Source of the DNA: an uncultured Clostridia bacterium
GTDB taxonomy: Bacteria; Bacillota; Clostridia; Christensenellales; UBA1242
DNA length: 64,000 nucleotides
Reading direction: 5' to 3'
NCBI GenBank assembly: GCA_934777435.1
Contig: CAKVNK010000001.1
Location: forward strand, 1 to 64,000
Below the pieces are notes generated by a model. The model was not told the DNA's origin, searched no databases, and saw only the letters and a program-made list of their open reading frames with translations. This document shows positions 51,784 to 61,158 of this stretch, one piece after another (the first letter of the stretch is position 1; every line of letters starts with the position of its first letter). The position numbers and the translations under genes were made by a program.

Positions 51784-53250
51784 ATGAAATTTTATAACAT
51801 CATATCAAATCTTAAATTTATTGGCATAAAAAACTATCAAGATTTAGAAATAGATAGCCTTTCTTGCCGTTATCAAGAAAAGTGCACAAACAGCATTTTC
51901 TTTTGTATTAAAGGGCATACACAAGACGGCCATAATTTTGCCACCAAAGCCATAGAAAATGGTGCGGTATGTTTGGTTGTTGAAAAGTTTTTAGATCTAC
52001 CAATAACACAAATTTTGGTTGAAAACACACGCAAAGCAATGTCGTATATCAGTGCGGTTTTCTTTCAAACATATGCCACAAAAATGAAGTTTATTGGAAT
52101 TACTGGTACAAATGGCAAAACCACAACCACATTTTTATTGCGTGAAATTTTGTCTGCGATGGGGCATAATGTGGGGCTTATAGGTACAGAAGGCACATAT
52201 ATTAACAACCTTATGTTGCCACCAGCGTTGACCACCCCAGACCCGATTGACTTGCACAAACTTATCAGCGATATGAACAACAATGGCTGTGAATATTGCG
52301 TTATGGAAGTTAGTGCACACTCTATTGCATTGAATAAAATTGATAATATTATTTTTGATGTGGTTGGCTTAACAAATATCACGAAAGACCATTTAGATTT
52401 TTTTATTAATATGGAAAACTACCGCAAATGTAAATATAGTCTTTTCAATTTAAGCCATGCAAAATGCGGTATTGTTAACGTGAATTATCAAATAAAAAAT
52501 GTTCAACAAAACTTTGAATTGCTAACTTTTGGCGAAGCGGGCGATTTTAATTTGTTAAGCACAATGATGGACTTTGATGGAACAAATTTCAAGTTCCAGT
52601 TTGGCGATAAAATTTACGATTGTCATACAAATTTGGTGGGGCAGTATAACGTGCTAAACCTGTTGCTTGCAATATCTGTGCTTAAAAAGTTAGGCTTTGA
52701 AATTGAAGACGTGCTTAAACTGGTGCAAAAAGCAACCTTTAATGTGCCAGGCAGATTTAATTTGCTTAAAACAACTGCTAATTTTAATGTGGTTGTAGAC
52801 TATGCCCACACACCAGACGGCATAAAAAACATATTGCAAGCAATCAATGAATTGCCTGTTAAACGCATTATAACTGTGTTTGGTTGTGGTGGCGATAGAG
52901 ATAAAACCAAACGCCCAGAAATGGGCAGGGTTGCTTGTCAGTTAAGTCAAATTGCAGTGGTTACAACTGATAATCCAAGAACAGAAAACCCAAGCCTTAT
53001 AATAGACCAAATTGTTGAAGGTTTGCCAAAAGAAAAGTTTGTTCGCATTGAAGATAGAAAAACTGCCATTGAATACGCTCTCACCATTGCAGAAAAAGAT
53101 GATGTTGTGGTTATTTTGGGCAAAGGGGCAGAGAACTACCAAGATGTTAACGGCGTTAAAATGTTTTTTAGCGACTATCAAGTTGTGGACGAATTTTTTG
53201 CAAACCAAAACAAAGGTACACAATCAACACATCATAAAAAAATAGGCTAA
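51784..53250 (+). CDS. murE: UDP-MurNAc-L-Ala-D-Glu: meso-diaminopimelate ligase MurE
   Basis: MurE adds the third amino acid of the peptidoglycan stem peptide in the cytoplasm. The 488-residue protein has the Mur ligase ATP loop ITGTNGKTTTTF near 106-117, the central motif DHLDFF near 202-207 and C-terminal FGCGGDRDKTKRPEMG near 367-382. The specificity motif is DNPR (residues 396-399), which marks meso-diaminopimelate users; lysine users have a different sequence there. So an A1-gamma type wall is predicted. AAGGGGGAAGAT precedes the ATG. The next gene is mraY, 110 bases on. Confidence 0.95.
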   Translation: MKFYNIISNLKFIGIKNYQDLEIDSLSCRYQEKCTNSIFFCIKGHTQDGHNFATKAIENGAVCLVVEKFLDLPITQILVENTRKAMSYISAVFFQTYATKMKFIGITGTNGKTTTTFLLREILSAMGHNVGLIGTEGTYINNLMLPPALTTPDPIDLHKLISDMNNNGCEYCVMEVSAHSIALNKIDNIIFDVVGLTNITKDHLDFFINMENYRKCKYSLFNLSHAKCGIVNVNYQIKNVQQNFELLTFGEAGDFNLLSTMMDFDGTNFKFQFGDKIYDCHTNLVGQYNVLNLLLAISVLKKLGFEIEDVLKLVQKATFNVPGRFNLLKTTANFNVVVDYAHTPDGIKNILQAINELPVKRIITVFGCGGDRDKTKRPEMGRVACQLSQIAVVTTDNPRTENPSLIIDQIVEGLPKEKFVRIEDRKTAIEYALTIAEKDDVVVILGKGAENYQDVNGVKMFFSDYQVVDEFFANQNKGTQSTHHKKIG

Positions 53251-53360
53251 AAATAAATGTGGAAAATTAAATATCCGCATTAAATGAAATTTAACGATTA
53301 TTCACAATAAGTTTTAGCAAAACAAAACAGCATATTCAAAGCAAAATATTAAAGGAAATT

Positions 53361-54356
53361 ATGATAAAAATTATATTAATTTTTCTATCCAGTTTTGCTT
53401 TTTCAGTTTGTTTGATGCCACTAATAATCAAACTGTTTAAGAAAAAGCAAGCCAGTCAAACAATTTTAGGTTATGTGGAAGAACATAAAAGTAAAAACGG
53501 CACATTAACAATGGGTGGTGTGGTTTTTATGACAACCACACTAATTATGTGTCTATTGTTTATTGAATTTGATTTGGATTGGTTTATCTGTTTGTTGGTT
53601 GCGTTATTTTTTGGCGTGCTTGGTTTTATGGACGACCACTTAAAAATCAAATATAAACAAAACCTAGGTTTGCGTGCATATCAAAAGGTTATAGGACAAG
53701 TTGGTATAGCCTTAATTTTTGCATTTTTCATTTATTTTGGCACACAAAATGGCAAAATTTTTTTGCTGTTTGGTGAAAAAACTTTTGATTTAAAATGGCT
53801 TATAATTCCTTTTGTTGTGCTGGTTTTGGTTGCCACAACAAACAGCGTTAATTTAACTGACGGATTGGACGGGCTTGCTGGTAGCACAACTTTTGTTTAT
53901 CTGCTTATGTTTATTGCTATAACAACCATTATGGGCAATCACCTTTATTTAAACGGTGAAACTGGCAAAATTTTAACAAATATTCAAAATGTAAATATGA
54001 TGTCTGCCTCATTTATGGGTGCAATATTGGGCTTTTTGCTGTTTAACAGTTTTAAAGCAACCATATTTATGGGTGATGTAGGCTCTCTTTGTTTGGGCGG
54101 ATATATCGGTGCATCGGCCTGCCTATTAGGGCTTGAACTTTTGGTGCTGATATTGGGTATTTGCTTTGTGTTTTCAGCCTTTTCAGTTATTTTGCAAGTG
54201 TTGGTGTTTAAAATCAGCAAAAAGCGTGTGTTTAAAATGGCACCATTTCATCATCATTTGCAAATGTCTGGCTTAACAGAGCCTAAAATTGTGGTGTTGT
54301 ATTCAGCAATCACATTTTGCGTTGGCTTAATTTGTATTATTTTTTACCTTTTGTGA
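53361..54356 (+). CDS. mraY: Phospho-MurNAc-pentapeptide transferase MraY
   Basis: MraY links UDP-MurNAc-pentapeptide to undecaprenyl phosphate, making lipid I. The 331-residue protein has ten membrane segments and the family motifs TLTMGGVVF near 49-57, GFMDDHLKIKYKQN near 91-104, NLTDGLDGLAG near 169-179, FMGDVGSLCLGG near 237-248 and PFHHHLQMSG near 295-304. The aspartates in DDH and DGLDG bind Mg and are catalytic. AAAGGAAATT precedes the ATG and the gene ends in TGA, showing that TGA is a stop in this organism. Confidence 0.95.
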   Translation: MIKIILIFLSSFAFSVCLMPLIIKLFKKKQASQTILGYVEEHKSKNGTLTMGGVVFMTTTLIMCLLFIEFDLDWFICLLVALFFGVLGFMDDHLKIKYKQNLGLRAYQKVIGQVGIALIFAFFIYFGTQNGKIFLLFGEKTFDLKWLIIPFVVLVLVATTNSVNLTDGLDGLAGSTTFVYLLMFIAITTIMGNHLYLNGETGKILTNIQNVNMMSASFMGAILGFLLFNSFKATIFMGDVGSLCLGGYIGASACLLGLELLVLILGICFVFSAFSVILQVLVFKISKKRVFKMAPFHHHLQMSGLTEPKIVVLYSAITFCVGLICIIFYLL

Positions 54357-54428
54357 TATTTGTTTAAACTTAAAAATACATTAATTTGTAAACAAACTAA
54401 TTATATAGTTAGCATTAAAAGGTGAAAT

Positions 54429-55769
54429 ATGAATTTAAAAAACAAGGCAGATTTAAAACAGACTTTTGCACTTAAAGGCAAAAAAGTTTTGGTTTATGGT
54501 TTAAGTATATCTGGCGAGTGGGCAAGCAAACTTTTGTTAAAACATAAAGCAAACATCTTTTTGTTTGATGATGATTTATCACGCTTAACTTCACGCCGTC
54601 TTAAAAATTGTTTTGTTGTGCAAGCCATCAATGAACATTTTATTGAAAATATTGATTTGATTATCGTTTCACCAGCAGTGGAAAAGGACAACCCTAATTT
54701 GCTTTTAGCAAACAAACACAATGTTCCAGTGATGAGTGAAATGGAATTTGCTGCTCATTTTGCTAAAAAGTTGGTTGCGGTAACAGGCACAAATGGTAAA
54801 ACAACCACAGTGGAACTTATTGCTTCAATTTTAAATCAAAAGCATAGGGCAGTGGCTTGCGGTAATAACGGTTATCCAATGTCACGTGCTGTGCTGGAAG
54901 GTAAAAACCGCATAATGGTTGCAGAAGTCAGCAGTTTTATGTTGGAACATATGTCGAGTTTTGAACCACATATTGCCACAATTTTAAATATTCAACCAGA
55001 TCATCTTATCCGCCACAAAACAATGGCAGAATATAGCAAATTGAAATATAACATCTTTGCAAATTTAAAGCCAAACGATTATGCAGTTGTTAATTTAGAC
55101 GATAAAATACACCCAACCACACCTTGCAATATTGTTACATATTCTTACCGCCATTTAGCAGATGTTTATTATCGTAATGGGGCAATTTATCTTCATAGGC
55201 AAAAAGTGGTGGACGTAAACAAACTTAAACTAAAAGGCAAACACAACATTTTAAACGCAATGTGCGCAGTGTGTTATGCCAGCATATACAAACTGCCAGT
55301 GCAAAAAATTAATCAGGCACTTATCAATTTTCAGCCGGCAGCGTTTAGAAACACAGTTGTAGCCAGCAAAAATCAAATCAATTTTATAAACGATAGCAAA
55401 TCAACCAATATTGCATCAACCATAGCAAGCATCGAAGCAGTTGATACACCAATTATCCTTATTTTAGGTGGTTCAAATAAAGGGCTTAATTATAGCCAAT
55501 TTTTTGCAAGGCTTAATAAAAAAGTTAAGCAAGTTGTGGCATTTGGTGAGATTGCACCAGTTTTGGAACAGACAAATAAAACACATAAATTTGCAAAATT
55601 TAAAAATTTAGCCACAGCCTTTGAATTTGCTTGCACACAGGCAAAAGCAGGAGATACGGTTTTATTTTCGCCTTCAAGTGCCAGTTACGATCAATATGAA
55701 AACTATATTGAACGTGGCAACGATTTTAACAATTTGGTAACAGCCTATGTTGAAGCAAAAACGAAATAG
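54429..55769 (+). CDS. murD: UDP-MurNAc-L-alanine: D-glutamate ligase MurD
   Basis: MurD adds D-Glu to UDP-MurNAc-L-Ala. The 446 residues include the N-terminal Rossmann-like part (VLVYGLSISGEWASKLL near 20-36), the ATP loop VTGTNGKTTTVELIAS near 118-133, the IQPDHLIRH segment near 192-200 and the ligase C-terminal domain (FINDSKSTNIAST near 320-332, ILILGGSNKGLNY near 344-356). AAAAGGTGAAAT precedes the ATG. Its 3' end overlaps the start of ftsW by 23 bases, so their translation is probably coupled. Confidence 0.95.
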   Translation: MNLKNKADLKQTFALKGKKVLVYGLSISGEWASKLLLKHKANIFLFDDDLSRLTSRRLKNCFVVQAINEHFIENIDLIIVSPAVEKDNPNLLLANKHNVPVMSEMEFAAHFAKKLVAVTGTNGKTTTVELIASILNQKHRAVACGNNGYPMSRAVLEGKNRIMVAEVSSFMLEHMSSFEPHIATILNIQPDHLIRHKTMAEYSKLKYNIFANLKPNDYAVVNLDDKIHPTTPCNIVTYSYRHLADVYYRNGAIYLHRQKVVDVNKLKLKGKHNILNAMCAVCYASIYKLPVQKINQALINFQPAAFRNTVVASKNQINFINDSKSTNIASTIASIEAVDTPIILILGGSNKGLNYSQFFARLNKKVKQVVAFGEIAPVLEQTNKTHKFAKFKNLATAFEFACTQAKAGDTVLFSPSSASYDQYENYIERGNDFNNLVTAYVEAKTK

Positions 55770-56892
55770 CATCATCATTTTGGCTTGCACTTTGGCACTT
55801 GCAATTTTTGGTTGTGTTATGGTTTTTAGTGCCAGCAAATATTCTGCAACAGTGCAATATAACAACCCATATTTTTACCTTAAAAAGCAAATAATCGGCG
55901 TTGTGATAGGCTTTGTGGGGTTGGTGGTATGTTCGTTTATCAATCACAAGGTCTATAAAAAACTATATTGGCTGTTTTATATTGTTGGTTTGGTTTTCCT
56001 TTGCCTTGTTTTTGTGCCCGGGCTTAAACGCACAAGTTATGGGGCAACACGTTGGATAGGCATAGGCTCACTTACAATGCAACCAAGTGAAATTGCGAAA
56101 TTTTGTTTGGTTTTCTTTTTGGCAGGTTTTTTAAGCGATGGTGACAAACTATCTAAACTAAAAAACATTATCGTAACTTTGGCGTGCGGTGGACTATATT
56201 GTTTGCTGATTATGTTAGAACCAAATATGTCAATCACAATGTGTGTGGCATTCACACTTATATTTATGATGTTTGTTGGCGGATTAAGGCTTAAAGTTTT
56301 TGGTTTGCTTACAATTCCAGCCGTTGCATTGGTAGTGCTGTTGATAGTTGCTGAACCTTACCGCTTAAATCGAATAGTAGCATTTATCAACCCATGGCAA
56401 AACCCACTTGATGAAGGTTACCAACTTATTCAGTCGCTGTATGCAATAGGCAGTGGTGGAGTGTGGGGCGTTGGGCTTTTTAACAGCCGTCAAGCAGAAC
56501 TGTTTTTGCCGTTTAGTGAAAGCGACTTTATTTTTTCAATTATTGCAGAAGAATTAGGCTTTATTGGTTGCCTTTGTTTGGTTGCCGTGTTTGCAGTGTT
56601 GATTATCACAATATTTAAGGTTGGTTTGTCAGCCGATAACAAATTTTCTGCCTTCCTGTGTTTTGGCATTGGTGCAATCATTAGCATACAAGTTATCTTA
56701 AACATAGCCGTTGTTTCTGGCAGTATTCCACCAACAGGATTGCCATTACCGTTTATCAGTGCAGGCTCAACTTCACTTTTAGTTTTTATGTCCGCATTAG
56801 GTGTTGTTCTTAATGTTGATAGGCAAACGCAAAAAAGTTTAGGCATACCACAAAACAAAACTTTTAAAGAAATCAGTAAAAGCAGAGCGTAA
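55747..56892 (+). CDS. ftsW: SEDS family lipid II polymerase FtsW
   Basis: FtsW is the SEDS glycosyltransferase that polymerises lipid II at the septum together with the PBP at 49.8 kb. The 381-residue protein has ten membrane segments and family motifs GATRWIGIGSLTMQPSEIAKF near 98-118 (in two parts: GATRWIGIG and QPSEIAKF), LEPNMSIT near 158-165, YQLIQSLYAIGSGGVWGVG near 222-240 and GLPLPFISAGSTSLLVF near 330-346. ATG 55747 starts within murD, with only a weak SD. The stop lies in the loop of a terminator, so the cluster is split here, at the point where murG would usually follow. Confidence 0.93.
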   Translation: MLKQKRNSIIILACTLALAIFGCVMVFSASKYSATVQYNNPYFYLKKQIIGVVIGFVGLVVCSFINHKVYKKLYWLFYIVGLVFLCLVFVPGLKRTSYGATRWIGIGSLTMQPSEIAKFCLVFFLAGFLSDGDKLSKLKNIIVTLACGGLYCLLIMLEPNMSITMCVAFTLIFMMFVGGLRLKVFGLLTIPAVALVVLLIVAEPYRLNRIVAFINPWQNPLDEGYQLIQSLYAIGSGGVWGVGLFNSRQAELFLPFSESDFIFSIIAEELGFIGCLCLVAVFAVLIITIFKVGLSADNKFSAFLCFGIGAIISIQVILNIAVVSGSIPPTGLPLPFISAGSTSLLVFMSALGVVLNVDRQTQKSLGIPQNKTFKEISKSRA

Positions 56893-56904
56893 ACTCTGTT
56901 TTTT
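56883..56904 (+). terminator. Terminator containing the ftsW stop codon
   Basis: CAGAG and CTCTG form a five-base-pair stem with a run of six T; the ftsW stop TAA lies in the loop. Being short, it may be leaky. Confidence 0.65.
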
Positions 56905-57046
56905 ATTGCCCATGTATATTGTTTGTGGTAAGACTTTTATAAAACTAAAAAACGTATAAATGTTTTATTTGACAAATGTTTGCGGTAAATTATATATTTA
57001 TTTTAACATAATGCTAGATAAATATTTAATTTAATAAGGAGAATAT

Positions 57047-57343
57047 ATGAAGAAAAAGTTTTTAGTTCCTGTTATTGTAACAAAAGAAGATTTCCCAGAC
57101 ATAACATACGTGGCAGAAGGTGTCGCTGATTACTGGGAGATTCACTCTGAAGAATATGATAATTTAGAAGATGCTTTAAAAGATATTAAAAGGCAACTTC
57201 AAAAGAATTTTCAACATGATGCGGACACTTGGGGTGAAGTGGAAATTGAAAAAGATGATGATATAGAGTTAGACGATAACCAAAAACTTTTTACAGTTGA
57301 AATTGAAATCAATATGCCAGACGATGAAGATGACGATTTTTAA
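57047..57343 (+). CDS. Unknown small acidic protein between ftsW and murA
   Basis: A 98-residue, strongly acidic protein that I do not recognise. It begins MKKKFLVPVIVTKEDFPDITYVAEGVADYWE and alternates short strands with an amphipathic helix (LEDALKDIKRQLQKNF near 42-57); the end is a run of Asp and Glu (MPDDEDDDF). No cysteine, membrane segment or signal. AAGGAGAATAT before the ATG supports translation. It sits where murG is usually found. A helical hairpin, then the promoter of the next gene, follow. Confidence 0.65.
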   Translation: MKKKFLVPVIVTKEDFPDITYVAEGVADYWEIHSEEYDNLEDALKDIKRQLQKNFQHDADTWGEVEIEKDDDIELDDNQKLFTVEIEINMPDDEDDDF

Positions 57344-57413
57344 ATAGGATATAGGAACATATTAATATTTATAAAAGCAACGTTTTAGGCGTTGTTTTAT
57401 TGTTTTAACAATA

Positions 57414-57442
57414 TTGACAGAACATGCTAAAAATGGTATCAT
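57414..57442 (+). promoter_or_regulatory. Promoter of the gene at 57478
   Basis: TTGACA (57414-57419), a 17-base spacer and TATCAT (57437-57442), with a leader holding AAGGAGG. Confidence 0.65.
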
Positions 57443-57477
57443 AAACATATATTCAAGTGCGTTTAAGGAGGTATAAA

Positions 57478-58389
57478 GTGAAAGAAGTAACTATAACAGA
57501 ACAAATTGCTTATTTAGACTTAACCCCTGAACAAATCACCCAATTAAGGAAAAAAATTGAAGCATTGCATGATGAAGATATAATGAGTGAAGACAATTTT
57601 TCACAAACATTGTTAGATTTATTCAATAAAATTAAAAAGCACACATCGCCTAAACAAATCACCAAACAAGTAATGAAGGAAGAAACGGTTGCAGAAATTC
57701 GCCAGAATTATGACTCTAAATTTATTGCAGATATTTTAAATTTGCTGGCGGAACACAATTATCGTTTTCATGCAACAACTATTGATTCTGCCATATCTAT
57801 TATGCAAACAGGCTTAAAATTTACTGATGTTGGTATTACAGGTGATTTAAACAATACGTCCGTAATGTTATCAAATCTTACTGATGATGAAATTTTATTT
57901 GGTTTGTTTAATAAAATGCACAAATATCAAAAGCAAATTATTGTGCTTAAACCAAACGCAAATGCCACACATTTGGAAGGTAAACACTATATTGTAAGCC
58001 CAGACCAAATAAAAGGTTATATTGATATCGAAAACCAAAAGGTTGTAATAAATCCAAAATTTGAATTAACACCCAAAGAACAGCAATCAGATTTACGCCA
58101 AATAAACAATTCAAATAGTAGGGCAGAAATGCCAACTGCACCGACAATAAACCAAATGTTGGATAGCACCATTGATTATTTAAGCAACAGTATAAAAATA
58201 GATGGTTATAAAGATATAGATAATTACAATACTGAAATGTATGAAAATATTGTTTGGTTATTTGATGTTATTTCAACTGGCCGTTTGGTTTACGACTCAA
58301 TGTTGTTAAAAAAATATCAATCACTTATGCAAAAATACAACACACTTGTGCAAGATAAACTTGCAGAAATACACCAAGCAACAGTTTAA
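57478..58389 (+). CDS. Unknown protein, weak resemblance to ADP-ribosyltransferase-like folds
   Basis: A 303-residue protein of no family I can name. The first 90 residues are helical and charged. A middle region (YRFHATTIDSAISIMQTGLK near 97-116, later YIVSPDQIKGYIDI near 173-186) recalls the His-x-Thr ... GL start and later strand of ART or RNA 2'-phosphotransferase-like folds, but the catalytic set cannot be confirmed. The last 80 residues form helices. No membrane segment. GTG 57478 is chosen because AAGGAGG lies six bases upstream; the frame is open from 57457. It has its own promoter and terminator inside the dcw cluster, so it may be an insertion unrelated to wall synthesis. Confidence 0.55.
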   Translation: MKEVTITEQIAYLDLTPEQITQLRKKIEALHDEDIMSEDNFSQTLLDLFNKIKKHTSPKQITKQVMKEETVAEIRQNYDSKFIADILNLLAEHNYRFHATTIDSAISIMQTGLKFTDVGITGDLNNTSVMLSNLTDDEILFGLFNKMHKYQKQIIVLKPNANATHLEGKHYIVSPDQIKGYIDIENQKVVINPKFELTPKEQQSDLRQINNSNSRAEMPTAPTINQMLDSTIDYLSNSIKIDGYKDIDNYNTEMYENIVWLFDVISTGRLVYDSMLLKKYQSLMQKYNTLVQDKLAEIHQATV

Positions 58390-58399
58390 TAAAAATAAA

Positions 58400-58425
58400 A
58401 AGCCAACATATCAGTTGGTTTTTTT
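58400..58425 (+). terminator. Terminator after the gene at 57478
   Basis: AGCCAAC and GTTGGTT form a stem around ATATCA, followed by a T-run. The next 255 bases to murA are very AT-rich with no recognised element. Confidence 0.85.
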
Positions 58426-58683
58426 GTTTGAATTTTTAACTTTTATGCGTATATAAAACTTAAAACTATAAAATTATTATTTATTTTTATTAAATTTAAA
58501 CAATGTTATTATATATTATTTATTGATAGGTAAATTATGTATAACTAATATCTTAATATATCATAGTGGTTAATAATACTTAATAATAAATTAATGAGTA
58601 TAATACTAAATGTATTTAATATAGTGTATCAATTAAAAATAATTAGCAAAAGCAAAATAGACTTTTAAAACATATAAACATAT

Positions 58684-59985
58684 ATGAAAACAAAAAAGCA
58701 AAATCAAACGATTTCAAACACTGCACAAAAAGGTGATACATATATTATTCGTGGCGGAAATCGCCTAAATGGTAGGGTAAAGGTGCAGACCAGCAAAAAT
58801 GCAACTTTGCCTATTTTGGCAGCAAGTTTGCTTTCAAGTGGTAAGGTTAAAATTTATGATTATCCGCACATAACCGATTTAGATAATATGCTAAACATTT
58901 TGCGTGGCATTGGCGTGGACATAGAGAAAACCGAAAAAGATTTGATTATAGACAGTCAAAATGCCAACAATTTGCACTTGAATTTTGAATTGATGAAAAC
59001 TATGCGTTCATCAATCTTTTTGCTGGGCAGTTTGCTTGCAAGATTTAAAACTGCCACAATCACACAACCAGGTGGTTGTAAAATAGGGGCAAGACCAATA
59101 GATATTCACCTTAAAGGTTTAAGACAAATGGGCGTAAAAATTTGTGAAGTGGGAGAGTTGATTTTCTTTGACGCTAGCCAGGCACACAATGCAAAAATCA
59201 AATTGAGTTTTCCTAGCGTGGGGGCTACTGAAAACCTTGTGCAATTTGCTTGTTTAACAAAAGGCAAGACAATTATATCAAATGCTGCACGTGAACCAGA
59301 GATTGTTGATCTTTGTTGTTTCTTGAACAAAATGGGTGCGTGTATATCCGGTGCTGGTACTGCCACAATAACAATACAAGGGGTAGATTGTTTAAAACCT
59401 ACACAATATACACCGATAGGTGACCGTATCGTGGCTGGTACATATATGGTTGCAACGGCTATTTGTGGCGGAAAAGTGACATTAACCAACGCTGTGCCAA
59501 GCCAAAACACAAAATTAATTGAAAAATTAAAACAAATTGGTTGTCAAATTACAACTGAAAATGATATAATAACTATATCTAGTGAAGGGGTGCAAACTCC
59601 GTTTGAGACACTTTCAACAGGCACATATCCAGATTTTGCCACTGATTTGCAATCTCAAATGCTGGTTTTAAGTTGTTTTGCTTGTGGTTCAACACAAATC
59701 TATGAAACCGTGTTTGAAAACCGTTTTTTGATTGTTCCAGAACTGCAAAAAATGGGTGCAACAATTAACCTTATCAACAACAAGCATGTTTCAATTTATG
59801 GTAAAGGTGAATTGAAAGGGGCAAAAGTGCAGGCACAAGACTTGCGTGGTGGTGCGTCACTTGTGTTGGCATCATTGGGGGCAAAAGGTGTCAGTGTTGT
59901 AACAAATATCCACTTTATTTTGCGAGGATATGAAAACTTTGAACAAACCTTAACTTCACTTGGGGCAGACATTAAGCGAAAATAA
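58684..59985 (+). CDS. murA: UDP-GlcNAc 1-carboxyvinyltransferase MurA
   Basis: MurA carries out the first committed step of peptidoglycan synthesis, adding enolpyruvate to UDP-GlcNAc. The 433-residue protein consists of two inside-out alpha/beta barrels. The conserved SKNATLPIL (Lys near 38) and the active-site loop PGGCKIGARPIDIH with Cys132 (the fosfomycin target) are present, as is the second-domain FVTNIHFILRGYENF-like segment near the end. A 20-residue hydrophilic N-terminal extension precedes the family start. No SD is visible before the ATG. It and divIB share the strand and are probably cotranscribed. Confidence 0.95.
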   Translation: MKTKKQNQTISNTAQKGDTYIIRGGNRLNGRVKVQTSKNATLPILAASLLSSGKVKIYDYPHITDLDNMLNILRGIGVDIEKTEKDLIIDSQNANNLHLNFELMKTMRSSIFLLGSLLARFKTATITQPGGCKIGARPIDIHLKGLRQMGVKICEVGELIFFDASQAHNAKIKLSFPSVGATENLVQFACLTKGKTIISNAAREPEIVDLCCFLNKMGACISGAGTATITIQGVDCLKPTQYTPIGDRIVAGTYMVATAICGGKVTLTNAVPSQNTKLIEKLKQIGCQITTENDIITISSEGVQTPFETLSTGTYPDFATDLQSQMLVLSCFACGSTQIYETVFENRFLIVPELQKMGATINLINNKHVSIYGKGELKGAKVQAQDLRGGASLVLASLGAKGVSVVTNIHFILRGYENFEQTLTSLGADIKRK

Positions 59986-60147
59986 CTATGCTTGATTATC
60001 TCTGTGCTGTTTTGCAATAGGCTGTAATGTAACGCTAAAACTTTGTTGAATTTACATTTGCAAATTTTATTGCAAGCGTAGTAAAAACTTTACCTAAATT
60101 TAGCAAAACAAAATAAAAATTTTGAATTTAATAAAAATAAATTGCAT

Positions 60148-60987
60148 ATGACAAAAAAATCTATAATCACAACCTCAATTTTGCTTTCGATTTTAGCACT
60201 GATACTTGTATTATTCGGTGCTGTTTTTCGTCTGCGTCAAATTGATGTTGAAATTTCATTGCAAGAAGGTTCAGCCGTTGCAGTTACAAAAGAAGATATT
60301 TTAACTGCTTCTAAACTTAAACGTGGGGGCAGTATATTTATGGTGGACAAGCAAACCGCCATTGATAATATTGAACAAACATATTCCGAAATTAAAGTTG
60401 TGCAGATTGAAACTGTTAACGTTGTTAAAGTTAAAATTGTTGTGCGTGAACGTGTTGAAATGTTTTATGCTGAATATCAAAACACCTATTACTGCATGGA
60501 CGAAGACTTAAAAGTTATGCGTGTATTTGCAAAAACCAGTGAAAGTGAACCAACAAATTTGATTAAAATTGAAACCGATATTAGCATTACAAGCAACACA
60601 AAAACTTGTGATTTTATGAACAAAACCTATGCGTCAATCAGTTACGATTGGTTTGTTGCAATGTACACAAATGTTATGGTGTCAAATAGATATGTTGAAA
60701 GGGCGGATATATGCTCACTTGTTGCGTCAATCAGTTTTGAAAAGGCGTATGCTTTAACAGATGAAGGCGAAAATGCGGTTCAATATACAAAGTTGGTTTT
60801 AAAAACACGCAGTTTAAATGAAGGGGCAACAGGCGGAATTGTTATTGAAATAGCAAACCCAGAAAAAGGGCTTGGCAAAAAAGTTAATATGTGTTTTGTT
60901 GCGTATAACAGCGAAAGTGTTGATAACACCCATGGCAAATTGGTCATAAAATATGATGATAGTTTTGTTTATCTTCCTAACGATTAA
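60148..60987 (+). CDS. divIB: Cell division protein DivIB/FtsQ-like
   Basis: A 279-residue single-pass membrane protein: a short cytoplasmic end (MTKKS), a membrane helix (IITTSILLSILALILVLFGAVF, about 6-27) and an extracytoplasmic part that begins with a POTRA-like domain (VTKEDILTASKLKRGGSIFMVDKQ, then VKVKIVVRERVEMFYAEY) and a beta domain. That is the DivIB/FtsQ layout, and its place between murA and ftsA is typical. DivIB joins FtsL and DivIC to control septal wall synthesis. The C-terminal half is divergent. I use ATG 60148; TTG 60142 adds two residues. No SD is visible. Confidence 0.8.
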   Translation: MTKKSIITTSILLSILALILVLFGAVFRLRQIDVEISLQEGSAVAVTKEDILTASKLKRGGSIFMVDKQTAIDNIEQTYSEIKVVQIETVNVVKVKIVVRERVEMFYAEYQNTYYCMDEDLKVMRVFAKTSESEPTNLIKIETDISITSNTKTCDFMNKTYASISYDWFVAMYTNVMVSNRYVERADICSLVASISFEKAYALTDEGENAVQYTKLVLKTRSLNEGATGGIVIEIANPEKGLGKKVNMCFVAYNSESVDNTHGKLVIKYDDSFVYLPND

Positions 60988-61028
60988 TTTTAGACATTTG
61001 CAAACTTACTTGTGTATTTAGTTTTTAA

Positions 61029-61060
61029 ACCATACCACATATTGTGGTGTGGTGTTTTTT
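61029..61060 (+). terminator. Terminator after divIB
   Basis: ACCATACCACA and TGTGGTGTGGT form an eleven-base-pair stem (one G-T) followed by six T; it makes ftsA-ftsZ a separate unit. Confidence 0.85.
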
Positions 61061-61105
61061 ATTTAAAAATTAAGCAAAATATAATTAACAAGTAATGCAA
61101 AATGT

Positions 61106-61134
61106 TTGACTGCTTTTTTTGTTTTTTATATAAT
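61106..61134 (+). promoter_or_regulatory. Promoter of ftsA-ftsZ
   Basis: TTGACT (61106-61111), a 17-base spacer and a perfect TATAAT (61129-61134). Transcription begins near 61141, which rules out the ATG at 61102 as the ftsA start. Confidence 0.8.
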
Positions 61135-61158
61135 TATATAAAATTAATCGGGGGCAAA

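Noticed and set aside
53361..54356. Possible recoding of TGA as tryptophan in an AT-rich genome
   Set aside because: TGA stops mraY at the expected place and tryptophan is coded by TGG in conserved motifs, so the standard bacterial code applies.
61102..61158. ATG 61102 as the ftsA start
   Set aside because: It lies upstream of the predicted transcription start; the extra residues are hydrophobic and cysteine-rich, unlike FtsA.
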